A DNA stretch of 64,000 nucleotides from an uncultured Saprospiraceae bacterium (GCA_943788055.1 CALSOU010000011.1:16691-80690); one strand, 5' to 3'. Positions 9,845 to 19,862 are shown, counted from the first letter of the stretch. Program-made: numbers and translations. The notes: generated by a model from the letters alone, not told the origin.

Positions 9845-12592
9845 GTGTTGAAAAAGTCTATTCGATTAGTAAGCTGTATGTTGCTTATGATTTTTAGTTT
9901 GCAGAATATAGCTACTGCACAAAACTTATCCATTTCAGTGGTTGACGAAATGACACAAAAGCCAATATCTTCAGCAGTCATAATTTACGAAAAACAAGAT
10001 TTTTTCACCAATGATAGGGGAGTTGTAGAGCTAAATGTGAGCTATCGAAATCCTATTTACCTAGAAGTATCGAAACCTGGTTATGAAAACTTCGAAGTCA
10101 CAATTAATGATGCTGAGGGAATGCGTTCATATCGAATAGCGCTTAAAAAGAAGGAATCGTCGAATAATGTGATAATCTTGGATGAGGGACAACTTCAAGA
10201 AGATGAAACTGCTGGAGCAATTAGTAGCATTCTGCGGGCATCGAGAGATCCATTTCTTTCTGCAGCTGCATTTAATTTCGGTGCTGCTCGCTTCAGAGTT
10301 AGAGGTTATGATAATGAGTATTCTACGACAATGGTTAATAACCTGCCTATGATGACGCTCCACAATTCAAGAGTTCCTTTTAATTATTGGGGCGGATTGA
10401 ATGATGTGTTTCGTAACAATACGACCAACCTGGGGCTGGATCAAGCTGACTTCACCTTTGGAAATCTCAATGGAGCTAGTAATACTGACATTTCAGCAGG
10501 ATCTCAAAGAAAACAAACTAGAGTATCGTATGCCGCAGCAAATCGTACTTATAGGAATAGGCTAATGGCAACACATAGCTCTGGAGAACAGGCTAACGGC
10601 TGGTCTTACACTTTCAGCGGTTCTAGAAGATGGGCTGATGAAGGTTATGTGCAAGGAACCTTTTATGATGCCTGGTCATATTTTGCGAGTGTAGAAAAGA
10701 GAATTAATGATGTACACTCCTTAAGTGTCAGTGTTTTCGGTGCACCAATACAACGAGGTTCGGGAACCGGTTCACTGAATGAAATGTACGATCTAGCAGG
10801 TAGTAATTATTACAACCCAAATTGGGGAATACTCAATGGTGAGAAAAAGTCTGCTAGGTTTTGGACTACACATGAACCGATGATTAGTGCTGAACATACT
10901 ATGGCAGTTTCTGACAAGTTTGATTTCAAACAGTCAGTAGGTGTAATTACTGGGCGTTCTGGTCAAAGTCGTTTGGATTGGTATAATGCACCAGATCCTA
11001 GACCAGATTATTATCGCTACTTACCAAGTTTTTATGGCGAGGAAACCGAAGCTTATAATGAAGTCAAGGAATTGTTATCAACCAGTGAAGAAAATCGTCA
11101 ATTGAATTGGTCTAGAATTTTTGAAACCAATCTCAGTAATTTCGAAACGATCGCAGATGTTAATAGAAATGGTGAAACAGTCAGCGGACTAAGATCACTG
11201 TACGCTTTGAAAGAAGATAGACAAGATCTTACAAGATATATGTACAATGGAATAGCCAGATATCAATTAACCGATGAAACAACATTGCATGGAGGATTGA
11301 CAGCGCAGTATGAAGTAACACATTTCTTTCAGAGTCTCAGAAACTTATTGGGAGGTGATTATTGGTACGATGTCAATCAATTTGTTGAAAGAGAATTTCC
11401 CAATGATGCGGACAAGGGTCAAGCAGATTTGAATAACCCGAATCGAGTTGTAAGAGAAGGTGATGCCTATGGATATAATTACAAAAGCAAAATTACCGAC
11501 ATTTCTTTATGGACTTCTTATAATGCAATTTTTCCAAAGGTTGACTTTCACTTCGGAGCCCAGATAAACTACAATAGTTTCAGAAGAGAGGGTTTGTATA
11601 AGAATGGCGCCTTTCCAGATAGTTCTTTCGGTAACGCTGATGCCCAAGTATTTATTTCACCATCCGTTAAAGGTGGTATCAATTATAAAATCAATGGTAG
11701 AAATTATATCTACGCTAATGCGACATATCAATTGAGAGCTCCAGATTTTCGAAATAGTTATGTTTCTCCAAGATTCCGAAATCAAGTGCTCGAGGATATT
11801 AAGCAAGAACATTCTTACTCCGGAGAACTTGCATATGTAATGCGATCCCCATTTCTAAATATAAAGGCCTTGGGCTATCTAACTAGATTTAGGAATTTGG
11901 CGGAAGTTCGAAGTGCATTTATAGATGGTTCATCAAGTGCGTTTGTTAATATTATTTCTCAAGGAGAAGGTAGAACACATGTAGGTACGGAGATCTCTGC
12001 AAAATATAAGCTCACTACAACTTTGTCTGCTAGTTTTGCTGCTGGAATTGGCCAAAACTACATTGATGTGAGACCAACCGTAGATATCATTCAAGACAAC
12101 ACTGGAATTCAGTTGGTAGAAGATGAGACAATTTATGTTAAGAATTTTAGAGTGCCAGGCCCTCAGTCCGCTTATACTTTAGGTTTGTCTTATAATTCAC
12201 CAAAGTATTGGTATATAACGGTAAATGCCAATTACTTTGATCATATGTACATGGATTACAATCCGTTGCGTAGGACTGTGGATGCAGTTGATGGTTTAGA
12301 TCGGACTAGTGAATTCTACTTTGATGTTCTTAGACAAGAACGATTGGATCCTGGATTTACACTTGATTTATTTGGAGGAGGCTCCAAAAAGTTTGGCAAA
12401 AAATTCGTTTACTTCAATGTAGGAGTCAATAATATTTTGAATAATACAACAATGGCAACAGGTGGATTTGAGCAGTTACGTTTGGGTACAGCTGATAACA
12501 GCAATACAATTGAGGACCTAGGAAGATTCCCGAGTAGATACTTTTATGCTTGGGGGCTTAACTATTTTGTAAACTTATCATTTAGATTTTAA
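9845..12592 (+). CDS. TonB-dependent receptor with carboxypeptidase-regulatory-like N-terminal domain
   Basis: ORF listed from TTG 9794; start more likely GTG/TTG 9845/9848 because a TACATTTG box and the dyad lie inside the longer ORF. Plug and 22-strand-like barrel ending in RF*. Confidence 0.85.
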   Translation: MLKKSIRLVSCMLLMIFSLQNIATAQNLSISVVDEMTQKPISSAVIIYEKQDFFTNDRGVVELNVSYRNPIYLEVSKPGYENFEVTINDAEGMRSYRIALKKKESSNNVIILDEGQLQEDETAGAISSILRASRDPFLSAAAFNFGAARFRVRGYDNEYSTTMVNNLPMMTLHNSRVPFNYWGGLNDVFRNNTTNLGLDQADFTFGNLNGASNTDISAGSQRKQTRVSYAAANRTYRNRLMATHSSGEQANGWSYTFSGSRRWADEGYVQGTFYDAWSYFASVEKRINDVHSLSVSVFGAPIQRGSGTGSLNEMYDLAGSNYYNPNWGILNGEKKSARFWTTHEPMISAEHTMAVSDKFDFKQSVGVITGRSGQSRLDWYNAPDPRPDYYRYLPSFYGEETEAYNEVKELLSTSEENRQLNWSRIFETNLSNFETIADVNRNGETVSGLRSLYALKEDRQDLTRYMYNGIARYQLTDETTLHGGLTAQYEVTHFFQSLRNLLGGDYWYDVNQFVEREFPNDADKGQADLNNPNRVVREGDAYGYNYKSKITDISLWTSYNAIFPKVDFHFGAQINYNSFRREGLYKNGAFPDSSFGNADAQVFISPSVKGGINYKINGRNYIYANATYQLRAPDFRNSYVSPRFRNQVLEDIKQEHSYSGELAYVMRSPFLNIKALGYLTRFRNLAEVRSAFIDGSSSAFVNIISQGEGRTHVGTEISAKYKLTTTLSASFAAGIGQNYIDVRPTVDIIQDNTGIQLVEDETIYVKNFRVPGPQSAYTLGLSYNSPKYWYITVNANYFDHMYMDYNPLRRTVDAVDGLDRTSEFYFDVLRQERLDPGFTLDLFGGGSKKFGKKFVYFNVGVNNILNNTTMATGGFEQLRLGTADNSNTIEDLGRFPSRYFYAWGLNYFVNLSFRF

Positions 12593-12646
12593 TTAGAAAA
12601 ATACCTGTTAAATCAGGATCTTCATTTATAGAAAATTGTAGAAACA

Positions 12647-14662
12647 ATGAAAAGACTTATTTATTTATTTGTGTGTATAGCAAGCTTGTCAGTGTTTAAC
12701 TCTTGCGTGGACAACACGATTGATGAGCCCCCAGTTAAAGACACACCCATAGTCGAAACAAATGCAACGGTTGAGGATGTGACTTCGAGATGGATTGCTG
12801 GCCAATTTGTTGAAATTACTGACGACTTAGTATTTGACGCTGTAGTGGTAGCAGATGATGAAAGTGGTAATTTTTACAAAAATGTTGTAATTCAAGATGA
12901 AACTGGTGGGCTAACTGTAAGGATAGAGGCAAACAACTTATACACTGTGCTACCTGTTGGTCGGAAAGTATATATTCGAGCACAAGGACTTACTCTCAGC
13001 GATTATAATGGTTTAGTTCAATTGGGATTTGGAGAAGAGGACGGAAATCTTTTAACAATTCCATTTCCTCTAGTATCTGACGACATTGAAACTGGGGTAA
13101 TTATTCCAGGTGAAAGAGATCAGCTTGTAACTCCAACAACAGCGGAGATAAATACGCTAGGAAATGCTGCTTTAAACACTTTAATACAGCTTGATGAAGT
13201 GCAATTTGCTGATGGTGAATTAGGTCAGACATATGCAGATGCTGAAAATCAATTTTCTGAAAATAGAACTCTTGTTGATTGTGATGGAAATGAAATTGTT
13301 GTGAGAACAAGTGGGTTTTCTTCTTTTGCAGGGACTACAATAGCGGAAGGTAAGGGTAGTATGCTAGCAATTTATTCAATTTTTGGAGATACAAAGCAGT
13401 TGCTAATACGCGACCTTGAGGACTTAACTCTAACGTCAGAAAGATGCGGTGAAGTTGTTGTTAATCTGCCTACACCGAATGCTACAATTGCTGATCTTAT
13501 GGCATTGTATAGCGAAGGAAGTGTGACTGCAATTACTAGTGATATTGTTTTTGACGCGGTTGTAGTAGCAGACGATGCTTCGGGCAATTTTTACAAACAA
13601 ATAGTCGTACAAGATGAAACAGGAGGGATTAATATTCAAATAAATGCGTTTGATCTTTTTGAAGACTTTCCAGTTGGAAGAGACGTAGTTGTAAAGGCAC
13701 AAGGTTTGGCCATTGGTGATTTTAATGGTCTTCCGCAAATTGGTGTAGACAACGGAGATCAAGTAGGAAGAATTCCCGAGACAACTTATAAAGACATCGT
13801 GTTTAGAGGTGCTTTAAGTACCGTTGACTATAAGGAAACTGTCGATATCACTGAATTAGACGATTCCTACTATAATGAGTTGATCCAATTGGATGGGGTA
13901 GAGTTTGTTGGGGGATCGTTAGGAAGTACCTATGCTGATGCAGTAAATATGTTTGCAATCAATCACGATGTTGTTGACTGCGATGGTAACACTATTACAT
14001 TACGAACGAGCGGATTTGCTGACTTTGCAGATTTTCAAGTTGCTGAAGGTAATGGTAGTTTAACGGCGATAATGTCAGTATACCAAGGAACTAAGCAATT
14101 GATTATTCGTAAAATCCAAGATGTCAATATGAACGGCACACGTTGCGATGGCGGCGGAGGTGGAGGAAACGCTGTTGATGAATTGATGATGGATTTTGAA
14201 GGTCTTGCAATTGGTGTAGATGTAAATATTACAGATTGGGAAAATGAAGTTGTTCAAGGGACACGTAAATGGAGAACAAAGGAGTTTGATAACAATGTTT
14301 ATGTCCAAGCAACCGCATTCCAGGACGAAGAACCTTCTATGGAAACTTGGTTAGTAACTCCTGCAATTAGCATGAATGGAAATAACAAGCTTTCTTTCCG
14401 TTCCGCGGTTGCGTTTTATACGCACAACGGACTAAAGATCATGATTAGCTCTAACTATAATGGCGATGCAAATGCTGCTAACTGGACAGAACTAAATGCC
14501 AATTTAGCTGGCTCTTCACAATCAAATTATGAGTGGGTAAATAGCGGAGAAATTGACCTTTCTAGCTATTCTGGTGAAGTACACATAGGATTTCAATATG
14601 TCGGAGCTGGAGCAAGTAATACTTGCACATACATTATAGATGATATCTCAGTAACAAAATAG
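12647..14662 (+). CDS. Lipoprotein with two tandem DUF5689 (OB-like) units and a C-terminal choice-of-anchor J-like domain
   Basis: 671 aa; lipobox FNSC; two copies of VFDAVVVADDxSGNFYKxxVxQDETGG about 714 nt apart; Gly6 linker; C-terminal WxTKxFDNNVYVQATAF..ETWLVTPAISM. Confidence 0.85.
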   Translation: MKRLIYLFVCIASLSVFNSCVDNTIDEPPVKDTPIVETNATVEDVTSRWIAGQFVEITDDLVFDAVVVADDESGNFYKNVVIQDETGGLTVRIEANNLYTVLPVGRKVYIRAQGLTLSDYNGLVQLGFGEEDGNLLTIPFPLVSDDIETGVIIPGERDQLVTPTTAEINTLGNAALNTLIQLDEVQFADGELGQTYADAENQFSENRTLVDCDGNEIVVRTSGFSSFAGTTIAEGKGSMLAIYSIFGDTKQLLIRDLEDLTLTSERCGEVVVNLPTPNATIADLMALYSEGSVTAITSDIVFDAVVVADDASGNFYKQIVVQDETGGINIQINAFDLFEDFPVGRDVVVKAQGLAIGDFNGLPQIGVDNGDQVGRIPETTYKDIVFRGALSTVDYKETVDITELDDSYYNELIQLDGVEFVGGSLGSTYADAVNMFAINHDVVDCDGNTITLRTSGFADFADFQVAEGNGSLTAIMSVYQGTKQLIIRKIQDVNMNGTRCDGGGGGGNAVDELMMDFEGLAIGVDVNITDWENEVVQGTRKWRTKEFDNNVYVQATAFQDEEPSMETWLVTPAISMNGNNKLSFRSAVAFYTHNGLKIMISSNYNGDANAANWTELNANLAGSSQSNYEWVNSGEIDLSSYSGEVHIGFQYVGAGASNTCTYIIDDISVTK

Positions 14663-14698
14663 TAAATTTTGTTTTAGAAATTCAAGAATACGAATAAG

Positions 14699-14732
14699 AT
14701 AGCCAAGCTCTTTTAGAGTTTGGCTATTTTGA
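14699..14732 (+). terminator. Rho-independent-like terminator after DUF5689 gene
   Basis: ATAGCCAA...TTGGCTAT stem followed by TTTGATTTT. Confidence 0.75.
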
Positions 14733-14858
14733 TTTTGTTTGTAGAGCATTCGAAGACACTGACAAATGCACCAAATTGTCGTGACTTGTGAAACAAAAAA
14801 CATTAATAGATGTCTACTATTTATAAACTGTCTAACGCAATAAAAATAATCCATATTT

Positions 14859-17024
14859 ATGAAGATTAATGTTCTAAAACCTCATAGACTTCAGAAATTA
14901 GTATCGCTTCTTTTTCTTTTCTTGGGGTGCTTTTTGGCTCAAGCCCAAATATCAATTGAGGAAGCTAGAGTATTGCCTGAAGGCTCAAGCGTACTTATAG
15001 AAGGTATAATTCTAGCGGGAGAGGAAACTAGTGACCTTAGGTTTATTCAAGATGAAACCGCTGGAATTGCACTGTACGATGGTAATTCTCAATCTGTAAA
15101 AATACAATCCTTGCAGACTGGAGATAGAGTTCGAATCCAAGGCGAAATCGGGAGTTTTCAAGGATTACTAGAACTGGATTTAATTACAAATGTAGAGTAT
15201 CTAAGTCCTAATAATCCACTACCGGAACCTAAAAACATTGATTACAAGGATGTTGGTACACTTTTCCAGTCGGAATTAGTAGGGTTATCCTGTGTTTCAT
15301 TTGAAGACAACCAATCAGTATTTACAACCGCAGGTGCCACCATTATTTCAATACAAGGAATGTCAGATTTATCTTTAGTAATCAATCAAGGTAATAGTGC
15401 TGTTGGGAAATCAGTTCCTACTGAAAGTGTCGAAATAGTTGGTATAAGCTTTCGAGAAGGTGACGGGGCATTGCTATTAAGATCTTATGATGATATTGCT
15501 GGCCAAGAGTGTCTTGGATTTAGCCAATTACCTATACCAACTGTTATTGGAAAAGAATTTGTCGAGATAAATTGGGCATCTACAACAGATGCCAAGCATG
15601 AAATATTTGTTGGAGATTCAAAAAATAGTCTTGAAAAAGTAGAAACTAAAGCAGGAAGTTTACAAACGACTGAGTTACAGCTTCTTTCGCCTGGGAATCT
15701 CTATTATCTAGAAGTAGTTATTTCGAATGAGACAGACACCGTGTCCTCAGGTACGATACCGTTTGTTACTCAGGCAAATAGTTCAGGCGAAATTGATGTT
15801 TATTTTAACAACAGTGTCGATGAGTCATTCTCAGATGGAAGTATCGTTGATGGCGATTCTTCTGCTGAGTTTGATCAACGGCTATTCGAAATTATTGATA
15901 ATGCTGAAGAAACGATTGATGTAGCAATGTATAATATTAACCGTACGATTATTGTGAATTATTTGATTGATGCACATAATCGAGGAGTTAGAGTACGATA
16001 TATAGCAGATGATCAAACCTCCAACAATGCATTTAATAGTGTTTCACCTCCTTTCGGACTAGTGTTTGGGAATAGTGGAGACCCGTTAATGCACAATAAG
16101 TTTTTAGTTATTGATGAAGGACTAGAAGATGCCAAAGTAATAATGGGCGCAACCAATTTCACTTCAAATCAGATGGCAGTAGATCCTAATCATATGCTAG
16201 TCATAAATGATCAATCACTTGCGAAGGCTTATACTCTTGAATTTGAGGAGATGTGGGGTTCTGAAAATGCCTTTCCTGATTTGTTGCAAGCTAGATTTGG
16301 ATCATCGAAAGAAGACAATACTCCTCATTTTTTTAACATCAATGGAATAGATGTCGAATTATATTTCTCACCTTCAGATCGAGTTACCTCGAAAATACAA
16401 AATGAAATAGAGAATGCGGATCAGTCTATTGATATGGCTCTTTTAACTATTACAAAAAATGAGCTAGGAAGTGCTTTGGGGCAGCAGTGGGACGAAGGAA
16501 AGAGTATTAGATTAATTGTCGAAAACTTCGATGATAATGGCTCTGAATACGATTTTCTGTTGAGTAAGAACATACCTATTAAGACCCACCCAAATTCTAG
16601 GATTTTTCATCATAAGTATGCAATATTTGATGAAGGTGGAAGCGAACCAAGAGTTCTGACCGGTTCTCACAACTGGACCAATAAGGCTGAGTTTCAAAAT
16701 GATGAGAATACTCTAATAATTAGAGATCAAGAACTTGCAAATCAATTTCGTCAAGAATACGAAGCTAGATGGAGTGAATTGGTAGCTAGCGTGTTGGAAT
16801 CAAAGTATGAAGTGTCACTCTATCCAAATCCTTCTCGTGATTTTATATTCCTACTAACAAACGAAGATGTTGAGTTTATTCAGGTAACGTCTGTAGGCGG
16901 TCAGATCATTGGCCAATTTAGGAACGTTAATGGAATGGATATTTCTAGCTGGAATAATGGGGTGTATTTTCTTAAGATAATGACGGACAAAGGTTTGCAA
17001 ACAAAAAGTTTGATTAAGCAATGA
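14859..17024 (+). CDS. Secreted phospholipase D-like (two HKD motifs) protein with OB-like N-terminal domain and T9SS type A sorting domain
   Basis: 721 aa; signal peptide; HNKFLVID and HHKYAIFD motifs; C-terminal YPNPSRDFIFL...NGVYFLKIMTDKGLQTKSLIKQ. Confidence 0.88.
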   Translation: MKINVLKPHRLQKLVSLLFLFLGCFLAQAQISIEEARVLPEGSSVLIEGIILAGEETSDLRFIQDETAGIALYDGNSQSVKIQSLQTGDRVRIQGEIGSFQGLLELDLITNVEYLSPNNPLPEPKNIDYKDVGTLFQSELVGLSCVSFEDNQSVFTTAGATIISIQGMSDLSLVINQGNSAVGKSVPTESVEIVGISFREGDGALLLRSYDDIAGQECLGFSQLPIPTVIGKEFVEINWASTTDAKHEIFVGDSKNSLEKVETKAGSLQTTELQLLSPGNLYYLEVVISNETDTVSSGTIPFVTQANSSGEIDVYFNNSVDESFSDGSIVDGDSSAEFDQRLFEIIDNAEETIDVAMYNINRTIIVNYLIDAHNRGVRVRYIADDQTSNNAFNSVSPPFGLVFGNSGDPLMHNKFLVIDEGLEDAKVIMGATNFTSNQMAVDPNHMLVINDQSLAKAYTLEFEEMWGSENAFPDLLQARFGSSKEDNTPHFFNINGIDVELYFSPSDRVTSKIQNEIENADQSIDMALLTITKNELGSALGQQWDEGKSIRLIVENFDDNGSEYDFLLSKNIPIKTHPNSRIFHHKYAIFDEGGSEPRVLTGSHNWTNKAEFQNDENTLIIRDQELANQFRQEYEARWSELVASVLESKYEVSLYPNPSRDFIFLLTNEDVEFIQVTSVGGQIIGQFRNVNGMDISSWNNGVYFLKIMTDKGLQTKSLIKQ

Positions 17025-17761
17025 GATCCGTTTTTCGCTTCAAACAATTCAACCTTGAGCAAGCAGGCGATGTTTTTAAGCTGACAACAGACGCAACACT
17101 TTTAGCGGCTCTTCTAGATTTGGATATTGAGAAAGGTTTTTTTAGAAATTGCTTAGAAATCGGAACTGGAACCGGTGTTATTTCACTGATGTTGGCTCAA
17201 CGATTTCATGAAATGTGGTTTGATTCCATAGACATTAATCCTTCAGCTTGTGTTCTCGCATCACGAAATGTAAGTAATAGTAAGTTTCGGCCGAGAATCA
17301 AAGTTTTTCAATCTGATTTCCTAAAATGGAATTCTAGTGACCTTTATGATCTAATTGTCACAAATCCTCCATATTTTGATCAAAGTACAGTAAGTACAAA
17401 ATCACAAGAAATTGCGATTGCTAGACATCAGATAGGACTTGTTTATTTAGATTTGATCACTAGGTCATCAAATATGCTTCGAAAAGGTGGACTTTTTCAT
17501 ATGATTTTTCCATTTAGATATGAAGATTGTGTGAGATCGATAATTGGGGATACTGGATTAGAGATTTCTAAATCGATCTACATTATGCATCATGAAAAAG
17601 CAAAACCCAAGAATATGATCATCACGGCGATGAAGATATCCTCAGGTTCTAAAGAAAAGTCTCTAGCTGAAAAGACAATACAATTTAAATTGCGCAAATC
17701 TAGTGGTGAATTTTCAGAAGAGTACAAAACAGTATTAAAAGACTTTTTACTTGCTTTTTGA
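17021..17761 (+). CDS. trmN6: tRNA1(Val) (adenine(37)-N6)-methyltransferase
   Basis: 246 aa; FxFKQFNLEQAGDVFKLTTDATLLAAL, EIGTGTGVISLML, TNPPYF. Confidence 0.88.
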   Translation: MRSVFRFKQFNLEQAGDVFKLTTDATLLAALLDLDIEKGFFRNCLEIGTGTGVISLMLAQRFHEMWFDSIDINPSACVLASRNVSNSKFRPRIKVFQSDFLKWNSSDLYDLIVTNPPYFDQSTVSTKSQEIAIARHQIGLVYLDLITRSSNMLRKGGLFHMIFPFRYEDCVRSIIGDTGLEISKSIYIMHHEKAKPKNMIITAMKISSGSKEKSLAEKTIQFKLRKSSGEFSEEYKTVLKDFLLAF

Positions 17762-17806
17762 AAAACTAGTGTAGAAAAGCTAGAGAGGTTGCATTAGTTA
17801 GTTGAG

Positions 17807-18058
17807 TTAGGAGTCGAATTGACTGTTTATTATTTGTTTTGCTGCTTCGAGTATTCGAGTGTCTTGCAAAACTACAAACCCACCGTCTGGTCCTGGTTGA
17901 ACATGAGCATCAACTATCTGACCATCTTGAAACTTCCTTGCTCCAAAATAATTTCTGACAGTTTGCTCGTTCACATTTAAATCAGTAGCAATTCTACTAA
18001 CACTTCCAGTAGGCAGCGCGTGCTTGATTCTTCTTAGATTTTGAAAAGTAATATTCAT
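17807..18058 (-). CDS. Small helix-turn-helix-like DNA-binding protein
   Basis: 83 aa; GSVSRIATDLNVNEQTVRNYFGARKF HTH pattern. Confidence 0.65.
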   Translation of the reverse strand: MNITFQNLRRIKHALPTGSVSRIATDLNVNEQTVRNYFGARKFQDGQIVDAHVQPGPDGGFVVLQDTRILEAAKQIINSQFDS

Positions 18059-18257
18059 ACTAATTTAAGATTTTGATTACGTGAAAGAAGAGGATATGTT
18101 CAAGCGGAATAAATGGCACATTTGTCATTTGTGTGATATAAAATTACAAAAACTGATCTAAACTCATAATTTTAAATTGCGATATTTTAAATTTCAGCTT
18201 ATAATTTTTTCCACATGTTTCTTTTAGGATGTTGATAAATTTCTTGTTTACTAGCTT

Positions 18258-18292
18258 AAAGCAAAAGGCTACTTGAATTTATCAAGCAGCCT
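18258..18292 (-). terminator. Terminator-like hairpin downstream of alanine dehydrogenase
   Basis: AAAGGCTGCTTGA...TCAAGTAGCCTTTTG inverted repeat. Confidence 0.6.
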
Positions 18293-18335
18293 TTCTTCAT
18301 ATTGTTATAATGTAAGACGATTGTCTATACTTTTT

Positions 18336-19443
18336 TTACGAAAATATCGGACTATAATCTAGGTTGAATGCTTCAGAAACAGATTCGTATACAATGTCTC
18401 CACGAACAATATTTAATCCTTTCCTCAAAGCGTCATTTTCGTCGCATGCAACTTGCCATCCTTTATCAGCTAATTCTAGAGCATATGGAAGGGTTGCATT
18501 TGTAAGCGCAATCGTTGATGTGTAAGGTACAGCTCCAGGCATATTCGCCACACAATAGTGTACGATGTCGTCAATTACATAGATTGGATTTTCGTGTGTC
18601 GTTGGTTTGCAAGTCTCGATACATCCACCTTGATCAACCGCAACATCAACTAAGACCGATCCCGGACGCATTTTCTTAAGCATTTTCTTCGTAATCAAAT
18701 TTGGAGCTTTTGCACCAGGTATTAAAACGGCACCAATAATAAGGTCATGGTCTTTGATCATCTCCGCGATATTGTAACTATTTGAGTACTGAGTCATTAC
18801 ATTGGCAGGCATTACTTCATCAAGATAACGCAAGCGATCTAAGTTAATATCTAGAATGGTTACTTGTGCACCCATGCCAGCAGCCATTTTTGCAGCTTGA
18901 GTACCTACAACACCTCCACCTAGAATCATAACTTTTGCAGGAGGTACACCTGGAACACCACCTAGAAGAATGCCTCGGCCCTTCATAGGTTTCTCAAGGT
19001 ACTTTGCTCCTTGTTGGACAGGACATTCGTCCGGCTACCTCTGACATGGGCGTCAGAAGAGGTAAAGAACGATCATCTAGTTCAACAGTTTCGTATGCCA
19101 AACAAATAGCTCCGCTGTTTATCATAGCCTCAGTAAGTGGGCGATGGCTAGCAAAGTGAAAGTAAGTGAAAACTAGTTGGTCCTGTTGAATTAATTTGTA
19201 TTCAGCTTTTATTGGTTCTTTTACTTTTATAATCATCTCAGCTATCTTGTAGATATCTTCGATTGTCGGGAGAATCTTGGCTCCAGCTTTAACAAAGTCG
19301 TTATCACTGTATCCACTTCCTTCTCCAGCTGTTTTTTGAACATACACTTCATGTCCACGTTTTGTCATTTCAAAGGCCCCTGCAGGAGTTAAGGCAACGC
19401 GGTTTTCAGAGGGTTTGATTTCTTTTGGTACACCTATGATCAT
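18336..19443 (-). pseudogene. ald: Alanine dehydrogenase, frameshifted (ORFs 18336-18986 and 18994-19509)
   Basis: N-terminal part MIIGVPKEIKPSENRVALTPAG...MSEVAGRMS; other frame resumes QQGAKYLEKPMKGRGILLGGVPGVPPAKVMILGGGVVG; consistent with a 1-nt insertion near 19010-19025. Confidence 0.88.
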
Positions 19444-19732
19444 AAGGCAAATCTTAAATTTGGTTAGGTAAATTGTATTTCTGCATTCTTCCAAAAAAGC
19501 TGCAAACATGGCGTAGTAAACAATAAGCCCTCCTGTAAGATTAACCTCTCTAGAAAGGCCAGCCTAGGCAAAAACTCAATGTTGACTCGGCAAACTAGAG
19601 CGTATCTTCGTAAGACTCGTTTTCCGCCACCCAAAAATACGGTTTCAGATAGAATACAATCAAAGAAACCACAATTTAATTTGGCGTATTTTAGATAGAA
19701 GACTATTGGGAGATTTGAGGCGCAGGCAAAAA

Positions 19733-19761
19733 AAAGCCCGCGAAAGACGAAAGACACGGGC
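19733..19761 (-). terminator. Minus-strand terminator-like hairpin with no assigned upstream gene
   Basis: On minus strand GCCCG...CGGGC followed by TTTTTTTT; short 5-bp stem. Confidence 0.45.
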
Positions 19762-19862
19762 ATTACTCAATTTAATAACCAAAACTCATATTAAGTAAGA
19801 GCAAAATCTATGCCAAATATTAAATTAATAATTAATATGTTTTAATTGACTGTAGTAGTAAT

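Noticed and set aside
13101-13762. Overlapping minus-strand ORFs inside the DUF5689 gene
   Set aside because: Shadow ORFs antisense to a long coding frame with clear signal peptide and repeats.
14859-17024. PLD-like protein as an intracellular phage-defence nuclease
   Set aside because: Signal peptide and T9SS C-terminal domain indicate export, which does not fit an intracellular defence effector.
18986-19030. Programmed frameshift in ald
   Set aside because: No slippery heptamer or downstream structure evident; a one-base insertion explains it, and neighbouring pseudogenes make decay or error more likely.
19464-19763. 99-aa minus-strand ORF between ald and rluA
   Set aside because: No recognisable family, and it spans a terminator-like hairpin.
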